Below are positions 8,453-16,421 of a DNA stretch of 58,723 nt, one piece after another. The DNA is from Desulfosporosinus sp. (GTDB lineage: Bacteria; Bacillota; Desulfitobacteriia; Desulfitobacteriales; Desulfitobacteriaceae). The position numbers and the translations under genes are program-made. The DNA lies in NCBI GenBank assembly GCA_031292095.1, contig JARLHU010000237.1, positions 1 through 58,723 on the forward strand, in the 5' to 3' direction. Below the pieces are notes generated by a model. That model was not told the origin of the DNA. It made no database searches and was given only the letters and a program-made list of their open reading frames with translations. How positions within the stretch are numbered: position 1 is the stretch's first letter; each line of letters begins with the position of its first letter.

Positions 8453-8740
8453 TTAGTCTTTTACTAACCTTGTGGTCTTGGGCAATTTAGGATCTGCCTT
8501 CTTAGGGCGCTTGGCTCGTGCCGGAGGATGTGTATTATTGAGTGATGTCCGAGACACTTTTGCTGCTTCCATTTCATAAACGGATTTTTCGAGGGCTTTC
8601 ATCGATTCAATCAGCTCTACATTAGCCTGCCGCACTCCGTTCCTGACGGCTACTTTGATCTCGAAGTAGAAGAGTGTTAGACCTAGGAACCAAAGCGCTA
8701 GGAAGAGGAGGGTATTGGGAAGGGTGTAAGTGTCCCCCAT
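8453..8740 (-). CDS. Small membrane protein with basic C-terminus
   Basis: 95 residues from ATG 8740, with AAAGGAG 8 bases upstream. Residues 8-27 form a transmembrane helix (LPNTLLFLALWFLGLTLFYF) and residues 30-60 a short amphipathic or coiled-coil helix. The last 35 residues are Lys/Arg/Pro-rich and probably disordered. Nothing identifies a family. It is convergent with the LysM gene, sharing the region of its terminator. Confidence 0.6.
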   Translation of the reverse strand: MGDTYTLPNTLLFLALWFLGLTLFYFEIKVAVRNGVRQANVELIESMKALEKSVYEMEAAKVSRTSLNNTHPPARAKRPKKADPKLPKTTRLVKD

Positions 8741-8956
8741 AGAAGCACTCCTTTCGTGTAAATTCTCCTCATCTAAAGTCTTCCTGTTTCAGGCGGAGTC
8801 GTAGAACGTTTCCCTTTCTTCGTATATATTACAAACCTTCTCAATTTAGCATGTAGCATGGTAATGCTTTTAGAGGTGGGGGCTCTTTTTATACCTAATA
8901 AGTGGTAACTATATAATATGTGGGCATACTAACCTTAAAACAAGGGGGGTATATGT

Positions 8957-9172
8957 GTGCCTGAGCTCGAAGAACTTATGAAACAAATCGGAGAATTGCG
9001 CGCAAGCTTAATCAAGATTAAAGAAGGTGAAACTTTTACAGATCCTGCAGTCAAAATAGCGAGTCAAATGCTGGACGCTGTCTTTTTAAGCAAGTATCAG
9101 AAAATGTTAATGGAAGCGTACTCCTTTTCGAATGACGGTCTTGAAGATGTAGTAGAAGAGGGTGAGAGATAG
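8957..9172 (+). CDS. Spo0E-like aspartyl-phosphate phosphatase family protein
   Basis: 71 residues from GTG 8957, with AAGGGGGG 7 bases upstream. It has the Spo0E layout: a first helix (EELMKQIGELRASLIKI), a loop, and a second helix with V-x-x-x-S-Q-x-L-D (VKIASQMLDAVFLSKYQKML), where SQ-x-LD is the family signature. Spo0E proteins dephosphorylate Spo0A~P and delay sporulation. An orphan sporulation-type kinase is 3 kb away. The acidic tail (DVVEEGER) is not part of the family core. The assignment rests on the short motif, so it is moderate. Confidence 0.6.
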   Translation: MPELEELMKQIGELRASLIKIKEGETFTDPAVKIASQMLDAVFLSKYQKMLMEAYSFSNDGLEDVVEEGER

Positions 9173-9191
9173 GAACGACTCCATTGGTACC

Positions 9192-9225
9192 AAGGCTTTC
9201 GGGGATTATCCCTGGAAGCTTTTTG
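9192..9225 (+). terminator. Probable intrinsic terminator
   Basis: AAGGCTTTCGGGGA pairs with TCCCTGGAAGCTT with one bulge, followed by a T-rich stretch, 20 bases past the Spo0E-like stop codon. Confidence 0.5.
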
Positions 9226-9244
9226 TTTTGCAGGTGCCTATAGC

Positions 9245-10006
9245 GTGCCAACCTATGAGGTGGTAGACGAATTCATATTCAACAATACGCAACACTACTC
9301 TAGCTACGGAATACACTGTATTGGTGAGAAAAGGTTAATACAAGGGGGAATATTGGTGGGTTTGAAATTAAGAAGATATGAATACAGTCCTGGAAAAAAC
9401 GAGCAAATCGAAACCACCACATTACAAGAAATTGAGGGGATTATATCGTTGCCGTTTAATATTAAAGAAGTTTTCGAAGTGCGGCATAATATACTGCCTA
9501 TCCGGAAAAGCGTTGGCAATAAATGTGCTGCTTATTTTGGAGAAATACGAATACAAGTTTATTGTGTTGATTCCAGTGACATGAGCATTAAACTTGCAGA
9601 AAATGTGCTGCATTATCGTGGCTTTAACTTTATAGATAAGAAAGAATTGTCCTTGCAACCGATAATTAGGATAAACACAACTGTAAAGGATATTTTTGTA
9701 GAAATAATGGAATCGAACCAATTGAAGGTAGCAGGCTTACTTTCAATTAATAGCATTCTATCCATTGAACGTGAACCTGTCCTAGATAAATCACAATATC
9801 TGAAAACGGATCTATCTGAGAATATCAAGGAGAGCACCGATGGTAAAGAAGCCGATGAGTCTTATGTGATTCCGATACCAGCAACACAAAAGAAATACAC
9901 AGAAGAGGCACGCTTTCAAGAGGGACGGAGTTGTCAAGAATCTGCAGAGGTTTATATTCAGATCTCAAAAAATAGAACCCAAAAAGTTGTCATTACTTTA
10001 GATTAA
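9245..10006 (+). CDS. Uncharacterised protein, possibly SPOCS/DUF3794-like
   Basis: 253 residues if GTG 9245 is used; the GTG at 9356 has a much better ribosome site (AAGGGGGAA) and would give 216 residues. No signal peptide or membrane segment. Seen: two beta-rich halves, with EKRLIQGGILVGLKLRRYEY recalling the 'vqG-x-l-x-k-x-I-x-Y' strand of SPOCS-type spore proteins, and an acidic 50-residue linker before a final strand. This similarity is weak and only suggestive. It follows the Spo0E-like gene and precedes another small surface-type gene. Confidence 0.5.
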   Translation: MPTYEVVDEFIFNNTQHYSSYGIHCIGEKRLIQGGILVGLKLRRYEYSPGKNEQIETTTLQEIEGIISLPFNIKEVFEVRHNILPIRKSVGNKCAAYFGEIRIQVYCVDSSDMSIKLAENVLHYRGFNFIDKKELSLQPIIRINTTVKDIFVEIMESNQLKVAGLLSINSILSIEREPVLDKSQYLKTDLSENIKESTDGKEADESYVIPIPATQKKYTEEARFQEGRSCQESAEVYIQISKNRTQKVVITLD

Positions 10007-10137
10007 AAGGAACACAATCAGATTTATTGAATAAGCTGTACCATGGACAGACACTATAATAATTCAACTTTTATTGTGAAATTATGTTTCTCGAGAAATA
10101 TAATAAAACATGATTTAGATTAAAGGAGATGTAAAGC

Positions 10138-10479
10138 ATGATCTGTGAAAATATTATGGATGAACATTGCCCTCAACCTCCGTCCTCACATCTATGCCCT
10201 TGCCACGAACAAGAATACGTGCTATCAGACGGTGTACGCATTAACATCGAACCAGGCAAGGAAAAAAGTCATGATTTTATTCTGATTGATAATCCTTTTC
10301 GGGACTGTGGTACGTTAAGTGGTTTCGTTCGGAATAAATGCAATAAACCAATTAAGGACGCGTTAATTAAAGTATTTGATAAACACCATAAGCCTATAAC
10401 TCACTTATTTACCAACGAAGAAGGCCAATTTCTTGTTTGTCTCCCTCCAGGAGAATATATTGTAAAGGCAGTTCGTTAG
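10138..10479 (+). CDS. Carboxypeptidase-regulatory-like (Ig-fold) small protein
   Basis: 113 residues from ATG 10138 with AAAGGAGATG upstream. The N-terminal 35 residues are Cys/His/Pro-rich (HCPQPPSSHLCPCHEQE). From residue 57 there is a CarboxypepD_reg-type beta sandwich: GTLSGFVRNKCNKPIKDALI, then a T-N-E-E-G-Q-F strand, and LPPGEYIVKAV at the end. Such single domains are common on surface proteins of spore-formers. There is no signal peptide, so mother-cell deposition on a spore is possible. The Cys-rich head could bind metal or crosslink. Confidence 0.65.
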   Translation: MICENIMDEHCPQPPSSHLCPCHEQEYVLSDGVRINIEPGKEKSHDFILIDNPFRDCGTLSGFVRNKCNKPIKDALIKVFDKHHKPITHLFTNEEGQFLVCLPPGEYIVKAVR

Positions 10480-10530
10480 CCGCAGAGCGTAGCTGTACGG
10501 ACAAACTTACCTTAGTAATGTTAAAACTAA

Positions 10531-10588
10531 TAACAGAGCACAATATAACAAAGACGTCCTATAACGTCTGTTATATTGTGCTCTGTTA
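10531..10588. repeat. Long imperfect hairpin (25/27-nt arms)
   Basis: Arms 10531-10557 and 10564-10588 pair over their full length, apart from two unpaired A residues, around a 6-base loop. There is no T-run after it. It may be a strong transcript-end structure for the gene at 10138 or a miniature palindromic element. The rest of the gap up to 10837 holds another GA-rich stem-loop at 10711-10743 and no ORF. Confidence 0.6.
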
Positions 10589-10773
10589 CTTAATAAACAC
10601 TTCCATATAGGGTTGAACAGGAGCTTTGGGCTGAAACGAGGGCTTGATCATAAACCCTGGGTGACATGGAGTTTCACAAACGATAGTAAATTGTATATAG
10701 GATACTAACAAGAGGGAGAAAAAGAGGTCCCCCTTTCTCCCTTTACTTGCAGATTTGGTATGCTAAGCTTATG

Positions 10774-10831
10774 GAAGTAAATGTTAAGAGAAACCGAGGT
10801 CGTAGCCTCGGTTTTTCTTAACATTTGCTTC
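10774..10831 (-). terminator. Terminator hairpin at the 3' end of the SPOCS-like gene
   Basis: GAAGTAAATGTTAAGA pairs with its near-complement, and an inner GC-rich stem (GAAACCGAGG / CCTCGGTTT) sits above it. It lies immediately past the stop codon of the minus-strand gene ending at 10838. Confidence 0.65.
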
Positions 10832-10837
10832 TATTCC

Positions 10838-11665
10838 TTAAGATGGGCAACTAGTGGTTGCTGGATCAATTGCTGCTGGGATGGTCAACTGAAGTTGAAC
10901 CAAAATAATCATCTTTTCTTGTACCGTTCTGAAAAGTCCTTCTTCAAAGGGTCCACCATGCAATTGTACGCGGTCAAGTGCTTCATCCATTTCATTGATT
11001 TGACTGTATACAAGCGTACAGGTCGGTAATGTGTTTAGAAACTCAGTGCTTACCATGTTGAACTCGGTGAGATCGCCCGACATCAGCTTATCCTTGGACG
11101 AAAACCCAGCAGGAAGCGGTGTGGTCCTCAAATACTCGTATTCTTGTTGCTGACCAAAAAGGGTAGGTGGTATTACAAGGGCACTGCCGAGGTCAACAAC
11201 GCATGACCAGGGCACGTCAACAACAAAATCTTTAATAGTACCTTCTACTGTGTGTGCAGTTTGTCGAGTGGGTTCAGAATACTGAATGTCTTTGCGTACA
11301 AAGCCTCCAAGAATCAACTTGGGAGTATCTTGGGGTTTGCCCATTACTGGGGGAGAAAAGTTGAAAAATCGGCACTGTGTTATCTTCAAGCGCTTTTTGA
11401 TATTTTTTATTTCCAGTGCTTTCGTAGGCAAGGTGAAAATTGCCTCTGCAGGGATTGATACTGTAACTAAAGCTGTGGTTGGACTTGTTTGGACTAATTG
11501 TAGGGGGGTACATGTCGGTAGGGTCGCAGTAATAGGGAAAACCGGATTGGGAGTAACCGGCTCACTTTGTTGAGGACACGCCGGAGCAGGAGTCTGTTGG
11601 GCCCAATTGGGGACAAAAGGGGATGATTGACACCATTGATGAGGACAATTGTTTTGATTACCCAA
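10838..11665 (-). CDS. SPOCS/exosporium-type protein
   Basis: 275 residues from TTG 11665, which has AAAGGAAG 8 bases upstream; the frame is open to 11689. The N-terminal 75 residues are Cys/Gln/Pro-rich (for example WAQQTPAPACPQQSEPVTP). The beta-rich middle contains TPKLILGGFVRKDIQYSEP, matching the K-x-x-x-x-G-x-V-x-K-x-I-x-Y strand of SPOCS-domain proteins found in clostridial spore coats and exosporia (CsxA-like, SipL). The C-terminus is VQLQLTIPAAIDP plus a Cys tail. No signal peptide. A spore-surface structural role is an inference. Confidence 0.6.
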   Translation of the reverse strand: MGNQNNCPHQWCQSSPFVPNWAQQTPAPACPQQSEPVTPNPVFPITATLPTCTPLQLVQTSPTTALVTVSIPAEAIFTLPTKALEIKNIKKRLKITQCRFFNFSPPVMGKPQDTPKLILGGFVRKDIQYSEPTRQTAHTVEGTIKDFVVDVPWSCVVDLGSALVIPPTLFGQQQEYEYLRTTPLPAGFSSKDKLMSGDLTEFNMVSTEFLNTLPTCTLVYSQINEMDEALDRVQLHGGPFEEGLFRTVQEKMIILVQLQLTIPAAIDPATTSCPS

Positions 11666-11983
11666 TGGTTCTTCTTCCTTTCTATACAATCGTTACTCGG
11701 TACACTATAAGCTATGTAAAATCTTCAGCTTGTGTGCGGACAAACCTTAAAGTCACTGAAGAACGTTTTAATGTGTGGTAATGCCGAGGTTGAAAGGTTC
11801 CTATTTGACCTATGCAATTGGGAATAAAGTCCTATAAGAGGGAATATTTAAAGGATATACCTTTATTGTGTAGAAGTATTAAAGGTCGATTATAGAACGA
11901 GTATAGATGTAGTAGTAACTGACTAAGATTAAAAAACACCTTTGGGTACAAGAATTTTGTATTGTGACGGAAGGAGTTTTACC
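11666..11983. other. Intergenic stretch between divergent genes
   Basis: It carries the ribosome sites and presumably the promoters of the minus-strand SPOCS-like gene and the plus-strand kinase. I recognise no specific regulatory motif or RNA structure. Confidence 0.4.
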
Positions 11984-12820
11984 ATGGCGGACCATAGCAT
12001 TGGAGATTGGGAAATCCCTGCAAATCTGAAAAGAGAATTGAAAGAGTTGGAGGTACAACGACTAAACCTTCAAGGAATGGTTGAGGATAGAACACAGCAA
12101 CTGAAATATGAGGTAGAGAAAAGGCAACGAATTGAACTTGAAGTAGCTAAACTAGAACGGCTTAACATCATTGGCCAATTGGCAGCTGGTCTTGGACATG
12201 AAGTTAGAAATCCAATGACTACCATTAGAGGCTTTCTCCAAATGCTTCAGAATAAAACTGATTTGCTAAAATACAAGAGTTATTTCGACCTGATGATAGA
12301 GGAACTCGATAGGACCAACTCGATAATCACTGATTTTTTATCTCTAGCCAAGAATAAACCGACAGTGCTGAAACGACAATGCTTAAACAAGTTGTTAGCG
12401 AACCTATTTCCCTTACTACTAGCAGATGCCTATAGCCAAGGTAAGAAATGTATCTTTGAACCAGGGAATTTAACTGACCTGGATCTTGATACAAATGAAA
12501 TAACTCAAATGGTGTTAAATTTTGTTCATAACGGCCTAGAAGCTATGCCTCTAGAGGGGTGCCTTACCATTAGTACATTTATGGAAGGAGAAAACATAAC
12601 TCTCAGTTTTAAGGATGAAGGAATGGGTATTAATCCAGAACATATCTCAAAACTCGGGACTCCATTTTTCACAACTAAAGAAGCGGGCACGGGTCTGGGC
12701 TTGCCGTTATGTTACAGTATTGCCAATAGGCATAATGCACTAATAGACGTTAAGACTGGTCCAAACGGTACAACCTTTTTAGTACGATTCATCCGGCCGA
12801 AGCTAATATTGAATGGGTGA
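11984..12820 (+). CDS. Orphan cytosolic histidine kinase, sporulation-kinase type
   Basis: 278 residues from ATG 11984 (AAGGAG 9 bases upstream). There is no membrane segment and no PAS domain: a short coiled coil (residues 15-60) leads into HisKA with the phospho-acceptor H72 (LGHEVRNPMTTIRGFLQML). HATPase_c follows, with the N box (NFVHNGLEAM), the G1 box (DEGMGI), the F box (TPFFTTK) and the G2 box (GTGLGLPLC). This is the catalytic arrangement of KinA/KinB/KinE-type kinases that feed Spo0F/Spo0A. No response regulator is nearby, as expected for a phosphorelay kinase. The signal input is not visible. Confidence 0.85.
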   Translation: MADHSIGDWEIPANLKRELKELEVQRLNLQGMVEDRTQQLKYEVEKRQRIELEVAKLERLNIIGQLAAGLGHEVRNPMTTIRGFLQMLQNKTDLLKYKSYFDLMIEELDRTNSIITDFLSLAKNKPTVLKRQCLNKLLANLFPLLLADAYSQGKKCIFEPGNLTDLDLDTNEITQMVLNFVHNGLEAMPLEGCLTISTFMEGENITLSFKDEGMGINPEHISKLGTPFFTTKEAGTGLGLPLCYSIANRHNALIDVKTGPNGTTFLVRFIRPKLILNG

Positions 12821-12876
12821 AGGTTAATGAAGAACATGGCAAGGCTCTCACCGTTTCCGATGAGAGCCAAAGGAGT

Positions 12877-13065
12877 TCATTGTTCATCATCATTCCAGAA
12901 CGCACCACCGGGCCTTAGAGCCTCGTTACTAAGTATTTCCATTTCCCCTTCACGTAGCGCGGTGTCAAAGAAGTGTTCGATAGTAATACCTAATTTATCA
13001 CATACATAGTTAAGACGTCGACGCTTTTCATCTGAGACCGGTATCACGAGATATTGCACTTTCAA
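12877..13065 (-). CDS. Small protein of unknown function
   Basis: 62 residues from TTG 13065, preceded by AGAGGTGAT at good spacing. The product has an N-terminal beta strand (VQYLVIPVSD) and a helix-turn-helix-like stretch (EKRRRLNYVCDKLGITIEHF) followed by an acidic helix. The start resembles ribbon-helix-helix or small DNA-binding proteins, but no family can be named. It is convergent with the kinase gene. Confidence 0.5.
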   Translation of the reverse strand: MKVQYLVIPVSDEKRRRLNYVCDKLGITIEHFFDTALREGEMEILSNEALRPGGAFWNDDEQ

Positions 13066-13244
13066 AATATATCACCTCTAAAGTATAGAACATTCTAAGT
13101 ATAGAAGATTCTACGAGAAAAAAGATTTTCCTGCATGAAATGAACGAAATTACTTAAAATTCATGATTAGTCACTTCATCCTAACTAACTCATAATTACA
13201 AAAAGGAGATGAGAGAGTGTACTGTGATAGAACCTTCAAAACGA

Positions 13245-13268
13245 AAAGCCGGGCTTATGCCCGGCTTT
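13245..13268 (-). terminator. Terminator overlapping the stop of the 31-residue gene
   Basis: A perfect 10-bp GC-rich stem (AAAGCCGGGC / GCCCGGCTTT) with a TTAT loop that contains the stop codon of the minus-strand gene. Minus-strand transcription runs into CGTTTTG after it, and the plus strand has a long T-run a few bases further on. Confidence 0.7.
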
Positions 13269-13350
13269 GAGGAGTTTTTTTCTTAAAGGGAGAATTTTTG
13301 CCTCGATCTGGTTTCCCTGTTTGAGTTGTATCTGCCCCTTTATTTGACAT
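13255..13350 (-). CDS. 31-residue basic peptide
   Basis: Minus-strand ORF from ATG 13350, with a near-consensus GGAGGAAT site 7 bases upstream, to TAA 13255-13257. The product begins MSNKGADTTQTGKPDRGKNS and ends in a Lys-rich stretch (FKKKTPQSRA). It is hydrophilic, without Cys or hydrophobic segments. The stop codon lies in the loop of an intrinsic terminator, a compact arrangement seen for small spore or stress peptides. The family is not recognised. Confidence 0.5.
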   Translation of the reverse strand: MSNKGADTTQTGKPDRGKNSPFKKKTPQSRA

Positions 13351-13578
13351 GTGAGTATTCCTCCTCTAATGTTAGAATATATTTAGGATACCCTGAGTAT
13401 GGATAATAATGCTTGAAGTTTAAATATAAATTTTCTCGGCGAATTTGAAATCCCTTAGGCGTTTGTGGTCTAAAAGAATATTTGCTTGATTGATAAACGG
13501 AGATTTCAGACAGAAGTTACATATTGACAGGATATAAGACAAATGTTAGACTCAAAGTAATGAATTGAATACTGTATG

Positions 13579-13709
13579 CTCTTATCCGGAGTGGTGGAGG
13601 GACTAGCCCAATGAAACCCGGCAACCCGCTTTGCACGTCATGATTTTCATGGTTTGTACAAAGCATGGTGCTAATTCTTGCAGAAGAGATTCTTCTGGCA
13701 GATAAGAGG
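13579..13709 (+). ncRNA. SAM-I riboswitch (S-box leader)
   Basis: The S-box landmarks are in order: CTTATCCGGAGTGGTGGAGG (P1 and P2), ACTAGCCCAATGAAACCCGG (kink-turn and P2 region), CAACC, the P3 arm, GGTGCTAATTC, the P4 arm, and GCAGATAAGAG closing P1. It is followed by a terminator hairpin and then the DUF39 homocysteine operon. SAM binding should favour termination, so the operon is on when methionine and SAM are scarce. Confidence 0.95.
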
Positions 13710-13730
13710 AGCGTCGATTATACGTAATTT

Positions 13731-13761
13731 TGGCCTCTTCTATCTTGGAAGAGGTCTTTTC
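13731..13761 (+). terminator. SAM riboswitch expression-platform terminator
   Basis: GGCCTCTTC pairs with GAAGAGGTC around TATCTTG, followed by TTTT. It sits 20 bases past the aptamer, where the S-box terminator is expected. Confidence 0.75.
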
Positions 13762-13811
13762 TGTACTATCAGAAAGTATAAACTTACGTTATATACTTTC
13801 TAAGCATAAGA

Positions 13812-13865
13812 GCAACCAACGGTTTCGCCTTCGCCAAGGCTCGGCGAAGCCGGGTTTTCTTTATA
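13812..13865 (+). repeat. Palindromic element, copy A
   Basis: From GCAACCAACGG to TTTTCTTTATA. GGTTTCGCC pairs with GGCGAAGCC (9 bp). A related element with the same flanking landmarks lies at 30802-30860. Here it falls between the riboswitch terminator and the DUF39 gene. It may be a second terminator or attenuator, or a dispersed REP-like palindrome. Confidence 0.5.
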
Positions 13866-13948
13866 CCAATTTAGAAGTATTTAGGAAACTCACTCAATGG
13901 AGTTTTTAAACTCCATTCGTTGCAACAAATCTGGAGGTGGGGACATTT

Positions 13949-15145
13949 ATGAGTATTGAGAAGACGTACGCAGAGATTAATGCCAAGATCAAATCAGGCA
14001 AGGCGGTCGTAGTGACTGCAGAGGAACTCATAGGCCTAGTGGAGGAAAAAGGTATCTCCAAGGCAGCCCAAGAAGTGGATGTGGTAACGACGGGCACTTT
14101 TGCGCCGATGTGTTCCTCGGGTGCCTTTTTGAGTTTTGGACATACAAAACCTCGGATGAAAATGCACAAAGTCTGGTTGAACGGGGTTTCGGCCTATACA
14201 GGCATAGCGGCTGTTGACGCTTATATTGGTGCGACCGAGATGCCTGATGATGACCCTCTGAACAGTAATTACCCGGGTGAATTTCGGTATGGCGGAGGGC
14301 ATGTCATCGCAGATCTTGTCGCTCGCAGACCAGTCAAACTAAAAGCGTTGGGATATGGTACAGACTGTTACCCACGACGAAGTTTGGAAACCACCATTAC
14401 GTTGGATGAGATCAATGAAGCAATTCTTTTTAATCCACGAAATTGTTATCAGAACTACAACTGCGCGGTGAACCTAACCGACCGTACGATTTATACCTAC
14501 ATGGGAATGCTTAAACCTCATTTGGGAAACGCCAACTTTTCAACCTCCGGACAATTGAGCCCCTTGTTAAAAGACCCACATTTTAAAACGATCGGGGTGG
14601 GTACAAAGATTTTCCTCGGCGGTGGGGTTGGGTATGTCGCTTGGAACGGTACACAACACTTTCCATCGATCATGAACGACGAGGGTAAGGAACTTGGCGG
14701 CGCGGGGGGAACTCTTGCTGTCACCGGTGATCTGAAACAAATGAGCCCTCGCTGGTTGGTCGGGACCAGTTATCTAGGCTATGGTGCAACACTAAGTGTT
14801 GGGATCGGAATTCCCATCCCAATTCTCAATGAAGAAATCGCGCGGAATGCAGCGATGAAGGATGAAGAATTGTTTGCTCCTGTGGTGGACTACGGGGAAG
14901 CCTATCCCTCATTGACACCGGGTAATTTGGGGTATGTTAGTTATGCAGACCTCAAGAGTGGTAAAATTCAGGTCAACGGCAAGGAAATTCTCACGGCGCC
15001 ATTGTCTAGCATGCCGCGAGCCCGGGAGATCGCCTCAACCTTAAAGGGCTGGATTCAAAAGGGCGAATTTCAGCTCACGGAACCCGTCAAAACTCTTCCC
15101 TCACCCGCTGACGGCTTCATCGCTCACAGTATAAAGGAGGATTGA
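13949..15145 (+). CDS. DUF39 homocysteine biosynthesis protein (COG1900)
   Basis: 398 residues from ATG 13949, with GGAGGTG upstream. It has the DUF39/HcyBio features: conserved cysteines in PMCSSGAFLSFGH, YGTDCYPRRSLETT and NPRNCYQNYNCAVN, and the Gly-rich IFLGGGVGYVAWNGTQH. With its ferredoxin partner this family converts aspartate semialdehyde to homocysteine with sulfide in anaerobes, bypassing the usual O-acylhomoserine route. It is first gene of a three-gene operon under a SAM-I riboswitch, which supports that role. The stop overlaps the next frame, and the next start follows closely. Confidence 0.93.
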   Translation: MSIEKTYAEINAKIKSGKAVVVTAEELIGLVEEKGISKAAQEVDVVTTGTFAPMCSSGAFLSFGHTKPRMKMHKVWLNGVSAYTGIAAVDAYIGATEMPDDDPLNSNYPGEFRYGGGHVIADLVARRPVKLKALGYGTDCYPRRSLETTITLDEINEAILFNPRNCYQNYNCAVNLTDRTIYTYMGMLKPHLGNANFSTSGQLSPLLKDPHFKTIGVGTKIFLGGGVGYVAWNGTQHFPSIMNDEGKELGGAGGTLAVTGDLKQMSPRWLVGTSYLGYGATLSVGIGIPIPILNEEIARNAAMKDEELFAPVVDYGEAYPSLTPGNLGYVSYADLKSGKIQVNGKEILTAPLSSMPRAREIASTLKGWIQKGEFQLTEPVKTLPSPADGFIAHSIKED

Positions 15146-15150
15146 TTAAT

Positions 15151-15552
15151 GTGTCGCCGAAGAGAATAGTTTTACGTTTTGGGACAGATATCTCGGTTAA
15201 ACCGATTGTTTATCGTTTGGTTAAAGATTTTGACTTGGTGGTTAACATTGTCAAGGCGGACGTCAACCCTCAAAAAGAAGGAACGATGATCTTAGAGGTA
15301 ACCGGGGATCAAAGCGAAGAGGGACTAAGCTATTTGCGCAATTTAGGGGTTTCTGTTCAGGCTCTTAATCAAGAAATCGTGCGCAACGAAGAAAAGTGTG
15401 TCATGTGCGGGGCGTGTACTGGAGTTTGCCCCACCGGTGCCCTATATATGGAACGACCGTCCATGGAAGTGCGCTTTGATGGAGACCAATGTGTTTTTTG
15501 CCAACTTTGTGTGAAGGTCTGCCCAATGAGGGCCATGGAGGTTCGTTTGTAA
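15151..15552 (+). CDS. NIL-domain 4Fe-4S ferredoxin (homocysteine synthesis partner)
   Basis: 133 residues. GTG 15151 is preferred because AAAGGAGG lies 10 bases upstream; TTG 15142 would be too close to it. Residues 1-75 form a NIL domain (substrate-binding ferredoxin-like fold, as at the C-terminus of MetN). Then come two 4Fe-4S motifs: CVMCGACTGVCPTGAL and CVFCQLCVKVCPMRAM. It probably supplies electrons or iron-sulfur chemistry to the DUF39 protein encoded immediately upstream; the pair corresponds to the COG1900/NIL-ferredoxin module known from methanogens and sulfate reducers. Confidence 0.93.
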   Translation: MSPKRIVLRFGTDISVKPIVYRLVKDFDLVVNIVKADVNPQKEGTMILEVTGDQSEEGLSYLRNLGVSVQALNQEIVRNEEKCVMCGACTGVCPTGALYMERPSMEVRFDGDQCVFCQLCVKVCPMRAMEVRL

Positions 15553-16299
15553 TTGGAGTACAAGGAACGTACTTACCGACAGGATCATCGCCAGGATGAT
15601 CTGATCCATTTTCAAATAGTGGTGGGGGAAACTGATCTGGATATCGGGGTTCGCAAAGAACGGTTTTCAACTGAACTCGTTACTTGGGTAGAGGAGACGA
15701 TACGGGCCTGCCGCAGACCACTCGAAGACTATATCCAGAAAGACCCGGGTTTTCTGAGTGCCTTAACGCCCTACACGGTTTTGCCGGATGCCCCCCTGCT
15801 GGTGCAAACCATGGCAGAAGCTGGGCGTCTTGCTGGAGTGGGGCCTATGGCGGCGGTCGCCGGTGCCGTCTCGGAGTGGGTTGGAAAATTGATCGCCAAA
15901 CGCTCTCGGGACGTGATTGTGGAAAATGGTGGAGATATTTTCCTGCGGACCAGTCGCATACGGAGGGTGGGGATTTTTGCAGGGGATTCACCGCTGTCTA
16001 ATCGGGTGGCGATTGAGATCCGTCCAGACGAAACCCCCCTAGGGATTTGCACTTCATCTGGCAAAGTAGGACATTCCCTGAGCTTCGGCCAAGCCGACGC
16101 AGTTGTTATTCTCTCTTGCTCAGTGGCTTTGGCGGATGCCGTTGCGACGGCCTGTGGGAATCTTGTTCAGACAACAGACGATTTGGAACGTACTCTCGAA
16201 TTTGCGTCAGGGATCAAAGGAGTAAAGGGAGCCGTGGTCATTAAAGACGATCGCTTGGCGGTTTGGGGAAGTGTGAAGTTACTTCCCATAAAGGCCTAA
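15553..16299 (+). CDS. UPF0280 (COG2122) ApbE-related protein
   Basis: 248 residues from TTG 15553, directly after the ferredoxin stop codon, with GGAGG about 11 bases upstream, so probably translationally coupled. Seen: MAAVAGAVSEWVGKLI and VIVENGGDIFLR, the ApbE-like fold strands, then GICTSSGKVGHSLSFGQADA and a DAVATACGN helix. COG2122 proteins co-occur with DUF39 and the NIL ferredoxin in homocysteine operons; their exact step is unsettled. Position as third gene under the SAM riboswitch places it in sulfur amino-acid synthesis. Confidence 0.9.
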   Translation: MEYKERTYRQDHRQDDLIHFQIVVGETDLDIGVRKERFSTELVTWVEETIRACRRPLEDYIQKDPGFLSALTPYTVLPDAPLLVQTMAEAGRLAGVGPMAAVAGAVSEWVGKLIAKRSRDVIVENGGDIFLRTSRIRRVGIFAGDSPLSNRVAIEIRPDETPLGICTSSGKVGHSLSFGQADAVVILSCSVALADAVATACGNLVQTTDDLERTLEFASGIKGVKGAVVIKDDRLAVWGSVKLLPIKA

Positions 16300-16331
16300 G
16301 ATAAGAAATCGGACATTGAAGAACTAATGAT

Positions 16332-16380
16332 AGAGGAAGGGGTTAGCCGGGCAAGGCTTAATCTCTTCCTCTTTCATTTT
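16332..16380 (+). terminator. Operon terminator (homocysteine operon)
   Basis: AGAGGAAG pairs with CTTCCTCT around a 33-base structured loop and is followed by a T-rich tail. It starts about 30 bases past the UPF0280 stop. Confidence 0.6.
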
Positions 16381-16391
16381 AGAAAAGAAAG

Positions 16392-16421
16392 AAACCTCCC
16401 CGTCGGGAGGTTTGAGTTTTT
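16392..16421 (+). terminator. Second intrinsic terminator
   Basis: A perfect 9-bp stem (AAACCTCCC / GGGAGGTTT) with a CGTC loop and a TTTTT run. The rest of the gap up to 16663 holds no ORF; a small TTGACA/TGTCAA hairpin lies near 16620-16637. Confidence 0.8.

Noticed and set aside
12827..13009. Plus-strand ORF of 60 codons
   Set aside because: It is antisense to the minus-strand gene at 12877-13065, which has a proper ribosome site.
13219..13272. 17-codon ORF with a good ribosome site (GTG)
   Set aside because: It runs into the terminator hairpin and overlaps the opposite small gene; too short to defend.
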